A stretch of DNA of 6,552 bases from Bacteroidales bacterium (lineage in GTDB: Bacteria; Bacteroidota; Bacteroidia; Bacteroidales; JALTDM01). The stretch is from the NCBI GenBank assembly GCA_026996635.1, contig JALWKH010000106.1:1-6552 (forward strand), written 5' to 3'. The position numbers and the translations under genes were made by a program. The notes beneath the pieces were generated by a model, which worked only from the letters and a program-made list of their open reading frames with translations, did no database searches and was not told where the DNA came from. Below, piece by piece: positions 1 through 5,836 of this stretch (positions within the stretch are counted from its first letter, which is position 1; every line of letters begins with the position of its first letter).

Positions 1-516
1 AATGATAATTATTGTGGTTCAACAAAACCTAAATATGCTATTAATAGGGTTATAAAACAAATGCTCGAAAAAGATATTATTGTTAAATATACTACTGATT
101 ATTCGACTTTTTTATCTCTTACAAAAATAGGCCGCCATAAATTACGCCAAATAAAATTATCAGCACAAAATAATTTAATGCCTATTGGTTGGGATGGGTA
201 CTGGAGAATTGTTATTATTGATATTCCTGATAAAAAGAAGTTGTTTAAGGTATGTGACGGAAAACTGTTTCAAGGTAAGGTTTTTCTTACTAACTTTTAT
301 GTGTCTGATGATGAAAAACAATTGAATACAGCCTATTTTTCTTTAGAAAAAGGTTATGATTTTTATTTTAAATTGTATGAAGAGGGTAGAGTTAAAGACA
401 GTTTATATGTTGGAAGGCGTGATAGTGTGTATGGGATAGATTTGTATAAAAATACAGGAGTTGCTTTGGTTCAGCGTGGAGATGATTTTTACTTTAAAGT
501 ATATAAGTTCAAATAA
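1..516 (+). CDS. 5'-truncated chimeric protein: PaaX-like winged helix joined to an unrelated strand-rich C-terminus
   Basis: The frame is open from base 1, so the gene starts outside the window. The ATG at 61 is unlikely to be the true start because it falls inside what looks like the recognition helix of a winged helix (frame-1 codons 1-20 before it include KYAINRVIKQ). Counting from that ATG, residues 1-30 look like the helix end and wing, with an LTKIGRHKL segment matching the LTxxGRxxL pattern of PaaX-type regulators. Residues 44-60 (WDGYWRIVIIDIPDKKK) match the WDGKWRxVxFDIPE hallmark that opens the Cas2-like domain of that family. The expected remainder of that domain is absent. Residues about 64-151 are aromatic and strand-rich, with DFYFKLY at 100-106 and DFYFKVY at 142-148, a 42-residue spacing that suggests a beta-propeller or similar repeat. 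I infer an in-frame fusion with its junction near bases 229-256. Function is unknown. It is probably co-transcribed with the lipoprotein gene two bases downstream. Confidence 0.7.
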   Translation, partial: NDNYCGSTKPKYAINRVIKQMLEKDIIVKYTTDYSTFLSLTKIGRHKLRQIKLSAQNNLMPIGWDGYWRIVIIDIPDKKKLFKVCDGKLFQGKVFLTNFYVSDDEKQLNTAYFSLEKGYDFYFKLYEEGRVKDSLYVGRRDSVYGIDLYKNTGVALVQRGDDFYFKVYKFK

Positions 517-518
517 AA

Positions 519-1091
519 ATGAAAAAGTTATTTTTCATAGGGTTGTTATTATTGGTGATTTTTCAGATTTCTTGTAACGATATAGCAAAATCAAATAAAG
601 ACGAAACAAATAACAACAATATAAGTTCAGAAAAAGTATTTAGGCATTTTTACGGTGAAAAAATCGGTGCACTTGATTCTCTTATTAATTTTGCCAATTT
701 AAAACCAGATACTTCATTTTCATTTGTTACTATTATTTTCGATAGAGTATTTTGTAATCCATGTAAAGCAGAAGCGTCTGCTTTTTTGAATGAACTTTTT
801 CCTAAAATAAATGGGTTGCCACGTGATAATGTTTTGATATTAACAGAGGAGTTTAGACATAAAGAAATACCATTGTTTAAAAAAGAAGACTATCCTTTGA
901 ATAATTGGGATACATTGCATTTAGAAATGTCAAACCGATGGAACAGTTATTTAAAGAAAAAATTTAATTTAGAGGGAAGTTCTATGTTAGTTTTTAACAC
1001 AAAAGGTAAAGTTGTTTTTACGAAACAATTTGTTGAATATTTTGATGATGTTGACAGCGTGGCTAGTATTATAAAAGCCAAAAATCCTTAA
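519..1091 (+). CDS. thioredoxin-like lipoprotein with CNPC motif
   Basis: This is a 190-residue protein with an N-terminal lysine pair, a hydrophobic stretch (residues 4-17) and Cys19. This looks like a lipoprotein signal peptide, though Gln at -3 makes the lipobox weak; it is followed by a polar linker rich in Asn, Lys and Asp. A strand-like segment at residues 68-76 leads into FCNPCKAE with C79 and C82, the place and spacing of a thioredoxin-fold CxxC. The C-terminal MLVFNTKGKVVF (156-167) matches the beta-hairpin of TlpA/AhpC-like folds. The expected cis-proline before that strand is missing (Ser154-Ser155-Met156). The likely role is an envelope-anchored thiol-disulfide protein, exposed to the periplasm or surface; its partner is unknown. 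The ATG lies two bases after the preceding stop, which indicates an operon. The final 23 bases overlap the 3' end of the oppositely oriented PAP2 gene. Base composition is clearly more AT-rich than obg. Confidence 0.75.
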   Translation: MKKLFFIGLLLLVIFQISCNDIAKSNKDETNNNNISSEKVFRHFYGEKIGALDSLINFANLKPDTSFSFVTIIFDRVFCNPCKAEASAFLNELFPKINGLPRDNVLILTEEFRHKEIPLFKKEDYPLNNWDTLHLEMSNRWNSYLKKKFNLEGSSMLVFNTKGKVVFTKQFVEYFDDVDSVASIIKAKNP

Positions 1092-1641
1092 AACTTTTTC
1101 CAACCAACTTCAAAAAAACATGCCCCGTAAGCATTCCTACTACTATGCCGAGTATTGCACCGCCCGTAACATCGGAAGGGTAGTGCACGCCGAGATAAAC
1201 ACGGCTGTATGCTACAAGTGCCGCCCAAAGAAACATCAGCAGCCACCACCTTTTTTTCATCAGTACAAAAACGAATGCGGCTATTCCGAAACTGTTGGCA
1301 GAATGCGAAGAAACAAATCCGTACATACCGCCGCAATGGTTTTTTACCAAGTGAACGATATTTTGCAATTGCAGGTTGTGGCAAGGGCGGTATCGGGCAA
1401 CTGTTTCTTTTATAAAAACGGAAATTTGGTCGGTAAGCAAAACAGTTAGAGCGATAAAAAGAAGCAATACAAGCCAATTGCTTTTGTACTTTTTTATGAG
1501 AAAGTAAAGTAAAACGGCATAGAAAGGTACCCAGAAAAATTTGTAACTGACAAGCCACATTATATTGTCCCACAGCGGTGTGTGGTGTGAGTTGATGAAA
1601 AGGAAGAGGTTGCGGTCTATTTTTTCAAGTTGTTCAATCAT
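1069..1641 (-). CDS. PAP2-family membrane phosphatase (undecaprenyl-diphosphatase / lipid phosphatase type)
   Basis: This 190-residue integral membrane protein carries all three PAP2 (acid phosphatase, haloperoxidase-like) motifs: K78-x6-R85-P86 in [10 protein letters not shown]111-S112-H113-S114 in the place of PSGH, and S146-R147-x5-H153-x3-D157 in [13 protein letters not shown]113 and H153 are the expected acid/base and nucleophile residues. Hydrophobic segments lie at about 25-50, 55-75, 116-128, 132-147 and 158-178. Members dephosphorylate undecaprenyl pyrophosphate, phosphatidylglycerol phosphate or lipid A, and the substrate cannot be read from sequence. The ATG sits inside the end of obg (8-base overlap) with no visible ribosome binding site, so translation is probably coupled to obg. 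Its stop codon lies within the convergent lipoprotein gene, which is unusual, and the last residues (about 184-190) may be a read-through tail gained at a junction. Confidence 0.9.
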   Translation of the reverse strand: MIEQLEKIDRNLFLFINSHHTPLWDNIMWLVSYKFFWVPFYAVLLYFLIKKYKSNWLVLLLFIALTVLLTDQISVFIKETVARYRPCHNLQLQNIVHLVKNHCGGMYGFVSSHSANSFGIAAFVFVLMKKRWWLLMFLWAALVAYSRVYLGVHYPSDVTGGAILGIVVGMLTGHVFLKLVGKSFKDFWLL

Positions 1642-2629
1642 AGTCGTTTAGCGTTTGCCACAAGAGGCTTTTCAGCTTGTTGATGCCTAGCCGGGTGTAC
1701 GACGAAACAAAAACATAAGGTATGCCTTCGGGCAGGGTGGTTTTTATTTCTTCTATCATTTCATCATCCGCCAAATCGGATTTTGTTACGGCTATTATCC
1801 GCCTTTTGAAAAGCAATTCGGGGTTATATTTTTTCAGTTCGTTCAGCAAAATGCCGTAATATTTGCTAATGTCGAGTGTGTCAGCCGGAATTGTAAACAG
1901 GAGGACGGAGTTTCGTTCTATGTGTCTGAGGAAGCGGAGTCCCAATCCTTTTCCTTCGCTTGCGTGTTCTATTATGCCGGGAATATCTGCCATTATGAAG
2001 CTTTCGAAGTCGGATATTTTTACAATGCCGAGGTTCGGCTCCAGAGTCGTAAACGGATAATTTGCAATTTTCGGTTTTGCAGAAGACATTACCGACAGGA
2101 GAGTGGATTTGCCGGCATTCGGGAAGCCAACAAGCCCTACATCTGCCAGCACTTTGAGCTCAAAAATAAACCAACCTTCTTTTTCTTCGCCGCCGGGTTC
2201 GGCGTAGCGTGGAGTTTGGTTGGTTGCCGATTTGAAGTGTGTATTGCCCCTGCCGCCGCGACCGCCTTTAAGCAAAATTTCTTCTTGTCCGTCTTCTGTT
2301 ATTTCGAAAAGCACATTGCCTTCTTCGTCTTTTACCACAGTGCCGAGCGGAACTTCAATAACAACATCCTCGCCGTTTGCACCTGTACGGTTATTGCTGC
2401 CGCCGGGCTGTCCGTGTCCCGCAAAGTGATGACGGCTGTATTTGAGATGTATCAATGTCCACATTTGCTTGTTGCCGCGAACAATTATGTCGCCGCCTTT
2501 TCCGCCGTCGCCACCGTCAGGTCCGCCTTTGGGCACATATTTATACCGTGCCAGGTGTGCCGAACCGCTTCCGCCACGTCCGGATCTGCAAAAAATCTTT
2601 GCGTAATCTACAAAATTTGATTCTGCCAC
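1634..2629 (-). CDS. obg: GTPase Obg (CgtA), ribosome assembly and stringent-response GTPase
   Basis: This 331-residue protein has the two-domain Obg layout. The glycine-rich Obg fold covers residues 1-158 ([12 protein letters not shown] at 35-46, [10 protein letters not shown] at 123-132) and the GTPase domain about 159-331. The G1 P-loop GFPNAGKS is at 168-175, the switch region [11 protein letters not shown] at 191-201, G3 DIPG at 215-218 and G4 TKSD at 282-285. A G5-like SSYTRLGI begins at 309. There is no C-terminal OCT domain. The family binds the large ribosomal subunit, acts in late 50S maturation and responds to ppGpp. I chose the GTG at 2629 because it gives the normal AESNFVDY start and follows an AGGAG-type ribosome binding site; an in-frame TTG at 2653 lies inside the promoter box. 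The next gene on this strand, the PAP2 phosphatase, overlaps by 8 bases. Confidence 0.97.
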   Translation of the reverse strand: MAESNFVDYAKIFCRSGRGGSGSAHLARYKYVPKGGPDGGDGGKGGDIIVRGNKQMWTLIHLKYSRHHFAGHGQPGGSNNRTGANGEDVVIEVPLGTVVKDEEGNVLFEITEDGQEEILLKGGRGGRGNTHFKSATNQTPRYAEPGGEEKEGWFIFELKVLADVGLVGFPNAGKSTLLSVMSSAKPKIANYPFTTLEPNLGIVKISDFESFIMADIPGIIEHASEGKGLGLRFLRHIERNSVLLFTIPADTLDISKYYGILLNELKKYNPELLFKRRIIAVTKSDLADDEMIEEIKTTLPEGIPYVFVSSYTRLGINKLKSLLWQTLNDYD

Positions 2630-2631
2630 TT

Positions 2632-2640
2632 CTCTTCTCC
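2632..2640 (-). promoter_or_regulatory. ribosome binding site of obg
   Basis: Read on the minus strand this is AGGAGAAGA, ending two bases before the GTG start of obg; its AGGAG core is seven bases upstream. Clear Shine-Dalgarno sequences are uncommon in Bacteroidota and none of the other starts here has one. It settles the choice of GTG over the upstream TTG. Confidence 0.75.
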
Positions 2641-2650
2641 TAATTTTTAG

Positions 2651-2683
2651 CAAAGTTAATGCTTAAATCCGATTTGCGGCAAA
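2651..2683 (-). promoter_or_regulatory. Bacteroidota-type promoter of obg
   Basis: On the minus strand a TTTG (2683-2680) is followed after 21 bases by TAACTTTG (2658-2651), matching the phylum's -33 TTTG and -7 TAnnTTTG elements. Transcription would begin at about 2646-2643, giving a leader of roughly 15 bases that contains the ribosome binding site. The promoter lies after the stop of the upstream gene (2690), so obg-PAP2 can be transcribed on its own. No start-site mapping is available from sequence. Confidence 0.65.
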
Positions 2684-2689
2684 GTTGCA

Positions 2690-3025
2690 TCATGCAAAAA
2701 TCAGAGTCTTACCGCGTTTCCTGTTGTATTCGTTAAGAATTTCACGGATTTTACGTGCATCTTTCTTTTTGAGGCAGTAGGCACTTACATTTCCGCCAAT
2801 TGCTTTTATAAACAAATCTGCACCGAAAAGGTGTTCGTCGATAGTAATACTTCTGATAAAGCGGAATGCAATATATTGTGAATCAACGCCAATCAAAAAC
2901 CAATTCCGTTGTTTTACCGTTATGCTACCTTCCACATCATTTACTTCTATTATCCATGGATTAAGTATGTTGAAGATTTTTCCGTTGAAAATGAGTGCCC
3001 AAATGCTTGATTTTGCGGTGAACAT
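2690..3025 (-). CDS. small protein of unknown function, possibly PH-like fold
   Basis: This 111-residue protein has no signal peptide and no convincing transmembrane helix, so it is probably cytoplasmic. Residues about 1-82 alternate short hydrophobic and polar stretches typical of beta-strands (for example NWFLIGVD at 41-48, YIAFRFIRSITID at 51-63, ADLFIKAIGG at 69-78). They end in a charged helix at 86-106 (KKKDARKIREILNEYNRKRGK). Seven strands plus a C-terminal helix would fit a bacterial PH-like or similar small barrel, but that is inference and I do not recognise the family. The gene lies 60 bases upstream of obg on the same strand and is divergent from the ttcA-like gene. No Shine-Dalgarno precedes the ATG, and a TAnnTTTG box lies 17 bases upstream. 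The coding sequence has normal codon use for the region and no sign of decay. Confidence 0.75.
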   Translation of the reverse strand: MFTAKSSIWALIFNGKIFNILNPWIIEVNDVEGSITVKQRNWFLIGVDSQYIAFRFIRSITIDEHLFGADLFIKAIGGNVSAYCLKKKDARKIREILNEYNRKRGKTLIFA

Positions 3026-3042
3026 TAAAAGATTGTTTTATG

Positions 3043-3050
3043 CAAAGTTA
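3043..3050 (-). promoter_or_regulatory. -7 box of the small hypothetical gene
   Basis: The minus strand reads TAACTTTG, an exact TAnnTTTG match and the same octamer as at obg. It ends 17 bases before the ATG at 3025. No clear TTTG is seen about 20 bases further upstream, so the -33 element is weak or absent. Confidence 0.5.
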
Positions 3051-3098
3051 AAAAAAATTGCCGTAAAATTCTAATGAGTGGTGGCAGTATAAAAATTG

Positions 3099-3106
3099 TA
3101 TTTTTG
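3099..3106 (+). promoter_or_regulatory. -7 box of the ttcA-like gene
   Basis: TATTTTTG is an exact TAnnTTTG match ending 16 bases before the ATG at 3123. The -33 element is not recognisable (the region reads AGTGGTGG). Together with the minus-strand box at 3043-3050 it makes 3026-3122 a compact divergent promoter region. Confidence 0.5.
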
Positions 3107-3122
3107 CAACAAAGACAAGTTT

Positions 3123-3866
3123 ATGAACAAAGATGAGGCGAAATTTATAGGTAAGTTGAGGAAAAAAGTCGGACGCACCATAAATAAAAACAGTTTGATA
3201 AAAGGTGGAGATAAGGTTTTGGTTGGGCTGTCGGGAGGCAAAGATTCGCTTATGCTTGTTGATGTTTTGGCGGAGAGGTTAAAGGTTTTGCCCGTGAAGT
3301 ACGAAATTTTTGCTGTTCATGTGCATTTAGAGGGTGTCAAGTATTTTTCGGATATTGATTATTTGCGGAAGTTTTGTGAGGACAGGGGAGTGAAGTTTAT
3401 TTATCATAAAGAGGCTATAGATTTTTCGGGCGGGAATAAAAATCCTTGTTTTTATTGTTCGTTCAACAGGCGACGGATTTTGTTTGAGTATATGAAAAAA
3501 ACGGGTTGCAATAAGTTGGCTCTCGGGCATAATATGGATGATGCTGTTGAGACTTTTTTCATGAATATGATGTTTCGCAGCCGTATGAGTTCGCTGCCTT
3601 ATTCGTTGAGTATGTTTGGAGGAGAGTTTGAGATTATCAGGCCGCTGTTGGAAATCAGGGAAGATGATGCCGCAAGGTATGCAAGAATTTTGAACTTCAA
3701 GGAACAGGAACGCCGCTGTCCGCACGAAGATAAAAGCAATCGCTACAAGGTAAAAAGTCTTATAGCCGAAGGTGAAAAACTGTATCCGGGTTTTGTAGAA
3801 AAAGTTTTTTATTCTATGCACAGGGTTGACGGTGAGTATTTGCCGTTTTTACCAAAGGAAATATAA
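3123..3866 (+). CDS. ttcA: TtcA-like PP-loop ATPase, probable tRNA 2-thiocytidine biosynthesis protein
   Basis: This 247-residue protein of the PP-loop (N-type ATP pyrophosphatase) superfamily has SGGKDS at 37-42 and the downstream ALGHNMDDAVETFFMNM segment (133-149) typical of TtcA/TilS-type enzymes. C109 and C112 form the CxxC of TtcA, and a third cysteine, C199, is in the place of the distal iron-sulfur ligand. In studied TtcA three cysteines hold a [4Fe-4S] cluster, and the enzyme adenylates and thiolates cytidine 32 of certain tRNAs. It is shorter than the roughly 310-residue E. coli protein. The distal site has one cysteine (RRCPHED) rather than a CxxC pair. I chose the ATG at 3123; an upstream in-frame TTG at 3096 lies against the -7 box. 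The TtcA assignment rests on motifs, and another sulfur-transfer specificity is possible. Confidence 0.85.
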   Translation: MNKDEAKFIGKLRKKVGRTINKNSLIKGGDKVLVGLSGGKDSLMLVDVLAERLKVLPVKYEIFAVHVHLEGVKYFSDIDYLRKFCEDRGVKFIYHKEAIDFSGGNKNPCFYCSFNRRRILFEYMKKTGCNKLALGHNMDDAVETFFMNMMFRSRMSSLPYSLSMFGGEFEIIRPLLEIREDDAARYARILNFKEQERRCPHEDKSNRYKVKSLIAEGEKLYPGFVEKVFYSMHRVDGEYLPFLPKEI

Positions 3867-3902
3867 ATCCAACTTTTAAGCCGGGGAAATAAATTTAATA
3901 AT

Positions 3903-3922
3903 AAACCATTGGTTTTAGTTTT
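3903..3922 (+). terminator. weak candidate terminator of the ttcA-like gene
   Basis: AAACC and GGTTT form a 5-base-pair stem with a 3-base loop, followed by TAGTTTT and further T-rich sequence, 37 bases after the stop codon. The stem is short, so this is only a possibility. Confidence 0.25.
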
Positions 3923-3934
3923 CACTTTTATATT

Positions 3935-3960
3935 GTTCTTTGTCATTCGATACAAAGAAC
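3935..3960. repeat. perfect 9-bp inverted repeat
   Basis: GTTCTTTGT (3935-3943) and ACAAAGAAC (3952-3960) are exact reverse complements around an 8-base loop. No T-tract follows on either strand, so it is not a standard terminator. A small dispersed palindrome or a protein-binding dyad is possible. Confidence 0.6.
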
Positions 3961-3976
3961 CAAAAATATCAGTCAA

Positions 3977-4010
3977 GTACAAAAAACGCTACTGCACGAA
4001 TCTTTTGTAC
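3977..4010. repeat. 8-bp inverted repeat with 18-base loop
   Basis: GTACAAAA (3977-3984) and TTTTGTAC (4003-4010) are exact reverse complements. A second, overlapping pairing (AAAAAAC with GTTTTTT ending at about 4019) is possible, giving two alternative stems. On the plus strand it ends in AGGTTTTTTG, so it may help terminate plus-strand transcription. Confidence 0.45.
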
Positions 4011-4044
4011 AGGTTTTTTGCAATTCAATCGTAAATTTTCATGA

Positions 4045-4065
4045 CCACACGATAAAATCGTGCGG
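4045..4065 (-). terminator. hairpin after the symporter gene, possible terminator
   Basis: On the minus strand CCGCACGAT and ATCGTGTGG pair over nine positions around a 3-base TTT loop with one G-U pair; on the plus strand the same position is an A-C mismatch. The fold therefore favours minus-strand RNA. It lies 25 bases after the symporter stop codon. No U-tract follows, so it could instead be a 3'-end stabilising stem. Confidence 0.4.
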
Positions 4066-4089
4066 TAACAGTGGTAACGGTGATGTTTT

Positions 4090-5835
4090 TTAATTTTTTG
4101 TTGTTTTCTTAATGAAGATATACATTACGGCAAAAGAAATCGAACTTATTACGGTAAGGATTATTGCTTCCGTATAAAAGCCGAAAATCAATTTTCCGAT
4201 TGCAAATAGCAAAGTATAAGCACCTGCTACGGCAGTAATCCAGTTTATCAGGTTATATTTAATGGTGGAAGCGGGTAGTGATTGGTCTGCTTTTTTATAA
4301 ACCGGCAGCCATTTGCCTTCGGGTTTTACTTGATCAATGAATTTTTCAAGCACTTGGAACTTATCAGGTGATGTTGCAAGCATTACGGCAATCCAGGTCA
4401 AAGTGGTAAGTCCCACTGTAAAGAAATAACTTTGCGGAAACTCGTAAAGCAAAATGAATTTTGCCAAAAAATAATATACGAAAGGCGAAAAAGTTGCTGC
4501 TATTTCCGACCAAATATTTATCCGCCACCAATACCACCGTAAAATCAGAACCAAACCTAACCCTGCCCCTGATTCAAGCAGAAATTTCCATACTTCCGAA
4601 ATTGATGTAACAAATGTGGTGGCATAAGCACCGAGTATCATTATTACAACAGTAACATAGCGGCTGATGGCTACTTGCCGTTTGCTGTCTTTGGGTTTGA
4701 AAACGGGAATTATAAAGTCATTTACAATGTAACTTGCACCCCAATTCAGGTGTGTGGAAATGGTACTTAAATATGCGGCGAATATTGATGTTATGAGCAA
4801 ACCTTTTACTCCAACCGGCAGAAAGTCTTTTATTGTCATAATGTAGCCTAGCCTTTTTTCGCCATCGGGCAAATCAGGGTAGAGGACTATTGTAGCTAAT
4901 CCTACCAAAATCCAAGGCCAAGGACGTACTATGTAATGAAAAATTTGAAAGAAAAGTGTGGCGAGAAAAGAATCTTTTTCGCTTTTGGTGCTCATCATCC
5001 GTTGTGCAATATAACCGCCGCCACCGGGTTCCGCTCCCGGATACCAACTTGCCCACCATTGCAAGCCCAAATATGCCAAGACCGCACCTATGCTTATTGT
5101 CATTGTGGTTGCTACGCCGGACGTATTGCCGAAAGAAGGCAAGAAGTTTGTGGCACCTTGAGGCAACTTATCCAAAAGCCCCGATATGCCTCCTATTTGC
5201 GTAGAATCAATTACAAAAACGGCAAGTACAATTGCTCCCGTTATGGCAATAACAAATTGTATTGCATCGGTTACGGCTACGCCCATCAATCCCGACAGAG
5301 AGGAATAAAATGCGGCAACTGCCATTGCACCAATTACATACCAAAAAATCTCTTTGGAATCAATGCCGAAAAACACTTGCAAAATGGTAATGAGTGCCAA
5401 GTTCACCCAGGCGAGGATCAGCGTGTTTACAAACAGGCCGAGGTAAAGGGCTTTGAATAGCCTTAAAAACCTTGCAGGTTTGGAGTCGCCGTATCTCAAC
5501 TTGATAAATTCTATCTCGGTGAGTATTCCTGCCCTTCGCCACAACCTTGCAAAAAAGAATGTGGTAAGCATACCGCCTATGAGGAAGTTCCACCAAAGCC
5601 AGTTGCCCGATATGCCGTTTTTATTTACGAGTTCGGTAACGGCGAGCGGTGTATCAGCAGCAAAAGTGGTAGCTACCATTGACAAGCCTGCAATATACCA
5701 AGGCAGCGACCTTCCGCCGAGGAAAAATCCACTGATGCTTTTTGAGGCTTTTTGTCTGTAATACAAGCCGATAGCCAACGAGATGATGAAAAATAAAGCT
5801 ATAACCAAATAATCGACGGTGGCAAGGCTGTTCAT
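4090..5835 (-). CDS. sodium:solute symporter (SSS family)
   Basis: This 581-residue polytopic inner-membrane protein has about 13-15 hydrophobic helices by eye. Its N-terminal region carries the SSS hallmarks FFLGGRSLPWYIAGLSMVATTF (residues 37-58). SSLSGLMGVAVTDAIQFVI (178-196) corresponds to the family signature, WYPGAEPGGGGYIAQR (264-279) is a conserved loop, and the S357-T358-x-S360-T361 cluster in the following helix sits where the second sodium site lies in vSGLT. The family uses the LeuT fold to couple sodium entry to uptake of sugars, amino acids or other solutes; the substrate cannot be named here. Length is normal for the larger SSS proteins, with extra C-terminal helices at about 527-575. 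The ATG is one base after the stop of the upstream small membrane protein gene, so the two are co-transcribed, probably from the promoter at about 6315. Confidence 0.95.
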   Translation of the reverse strand: MNSLATVDYLVIALFFIISLAIGLYYRQKASKSISGFFLGGRSLPWYIAGLSMVATTFAADTPLAVTELVNKNGISGNWLWWNFLIGGMLTTFFFARLWRRAGILTEIEFIKLRYGDSKPARFLRLFKALYLGLFVNTLILAWVNLALITILQVFFGIDSKEIFWYVIGAMAVAAFYSSLSGLMGVAVTDAIQFVIAITGAIVLAVFVIDSTQIGGISGLLDKLPQGATNFLPSFGNTSGVATTMTISIGAVLAYLGLQWWASWYPGAEPGGGGYIAQRMMSTKSEKDSFLATLFFQIFHYIVRPWPWILVGLATIVLYPDLPDGEKRLGYIMTIKDFLPVGVKGLLITSIFAAYLSTISTHLNWGASYIVNDFIIPVFKPKDSKRQVAISRYVTVVIMILGAYATTFVTSISEVWKFLLESGAGLGLVLILRWYWWRINIWSEIAATFSPFVYYFLAKFILLYEFPQSYFFTVGLTTLTWIAVMLATSPDKFQVLEKFIDQVKPEGKWLPVYKKADQSLPASTIKYNLINWITAVAGAYTLLFAIGKLIFGFYTEAIILTVISSISFAVMYIFIKKTTKN

Positions 5836-5836
5836 C

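Larger units (their letters stand above)
3867..4089. other. non-coding convergent interval with three inverted repeats
   Basis: This 223-base interval lies between the 3' ends of the ttcA-like gene and the symporter gene. No plausible gene, tRNA or promoter pair is seen. It contains a short hairpin followed by T-rich sequence and three longer dyads, listed separately, and a doubled GGTAAC (4064-4069 and 4073-4078). The hairpins could end transcription from both sides, but none is a textbook GC-rich stem with a T-tract. Confidence 0.6.

Noticed and set aside
1..260. CRISPR-associated Cas2, because PaaX-type regulators contain a Cas2-like domain
   Set aside because: Only the segment leading into the domain is present, there are no CRISPR repeats or other cas genes, and the winged helix points to the PaaX-like regulator family.
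1088..1573. Open frame overlapping the PAP2 gene on the same strand
   Set aside because: A frame-shifted shadow; the PAP2 frame has all family motifs.
1922..2620. Long open frame on the plus strand opposite obg
   Set aside because: It lies wholly antisense to a certain obg gene, its protein is cysteine- and alanine-rich without a fold pattern, and the length follows from the glycine-rich codons of obg.
3327..3821. Antisense frame opposite the ttcA-like gene
   Set aside because: No promoter, start signal or recognisable domain; fully inside a well-supported gene.
3961..3968. Minus-strand promoter from the TATTTTTG in the intergenic gap
   Set aside because: No TTTG at the -33 distance and no gene downstream on that strand; kept only as a note beside the dyads.
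3867..4089. tRNA or structured riboswitch in the intergenic gap
   Set aside because: No cloverleaf, no T-loop GTTCGA-type sequence in context and no known riboswitch core; only simple dyads are seen.
4936..5460. Antisense frame opposite the symporter
   Set aside because: Composition is the complement of membrane-protein codons; no independent evidence of coding.
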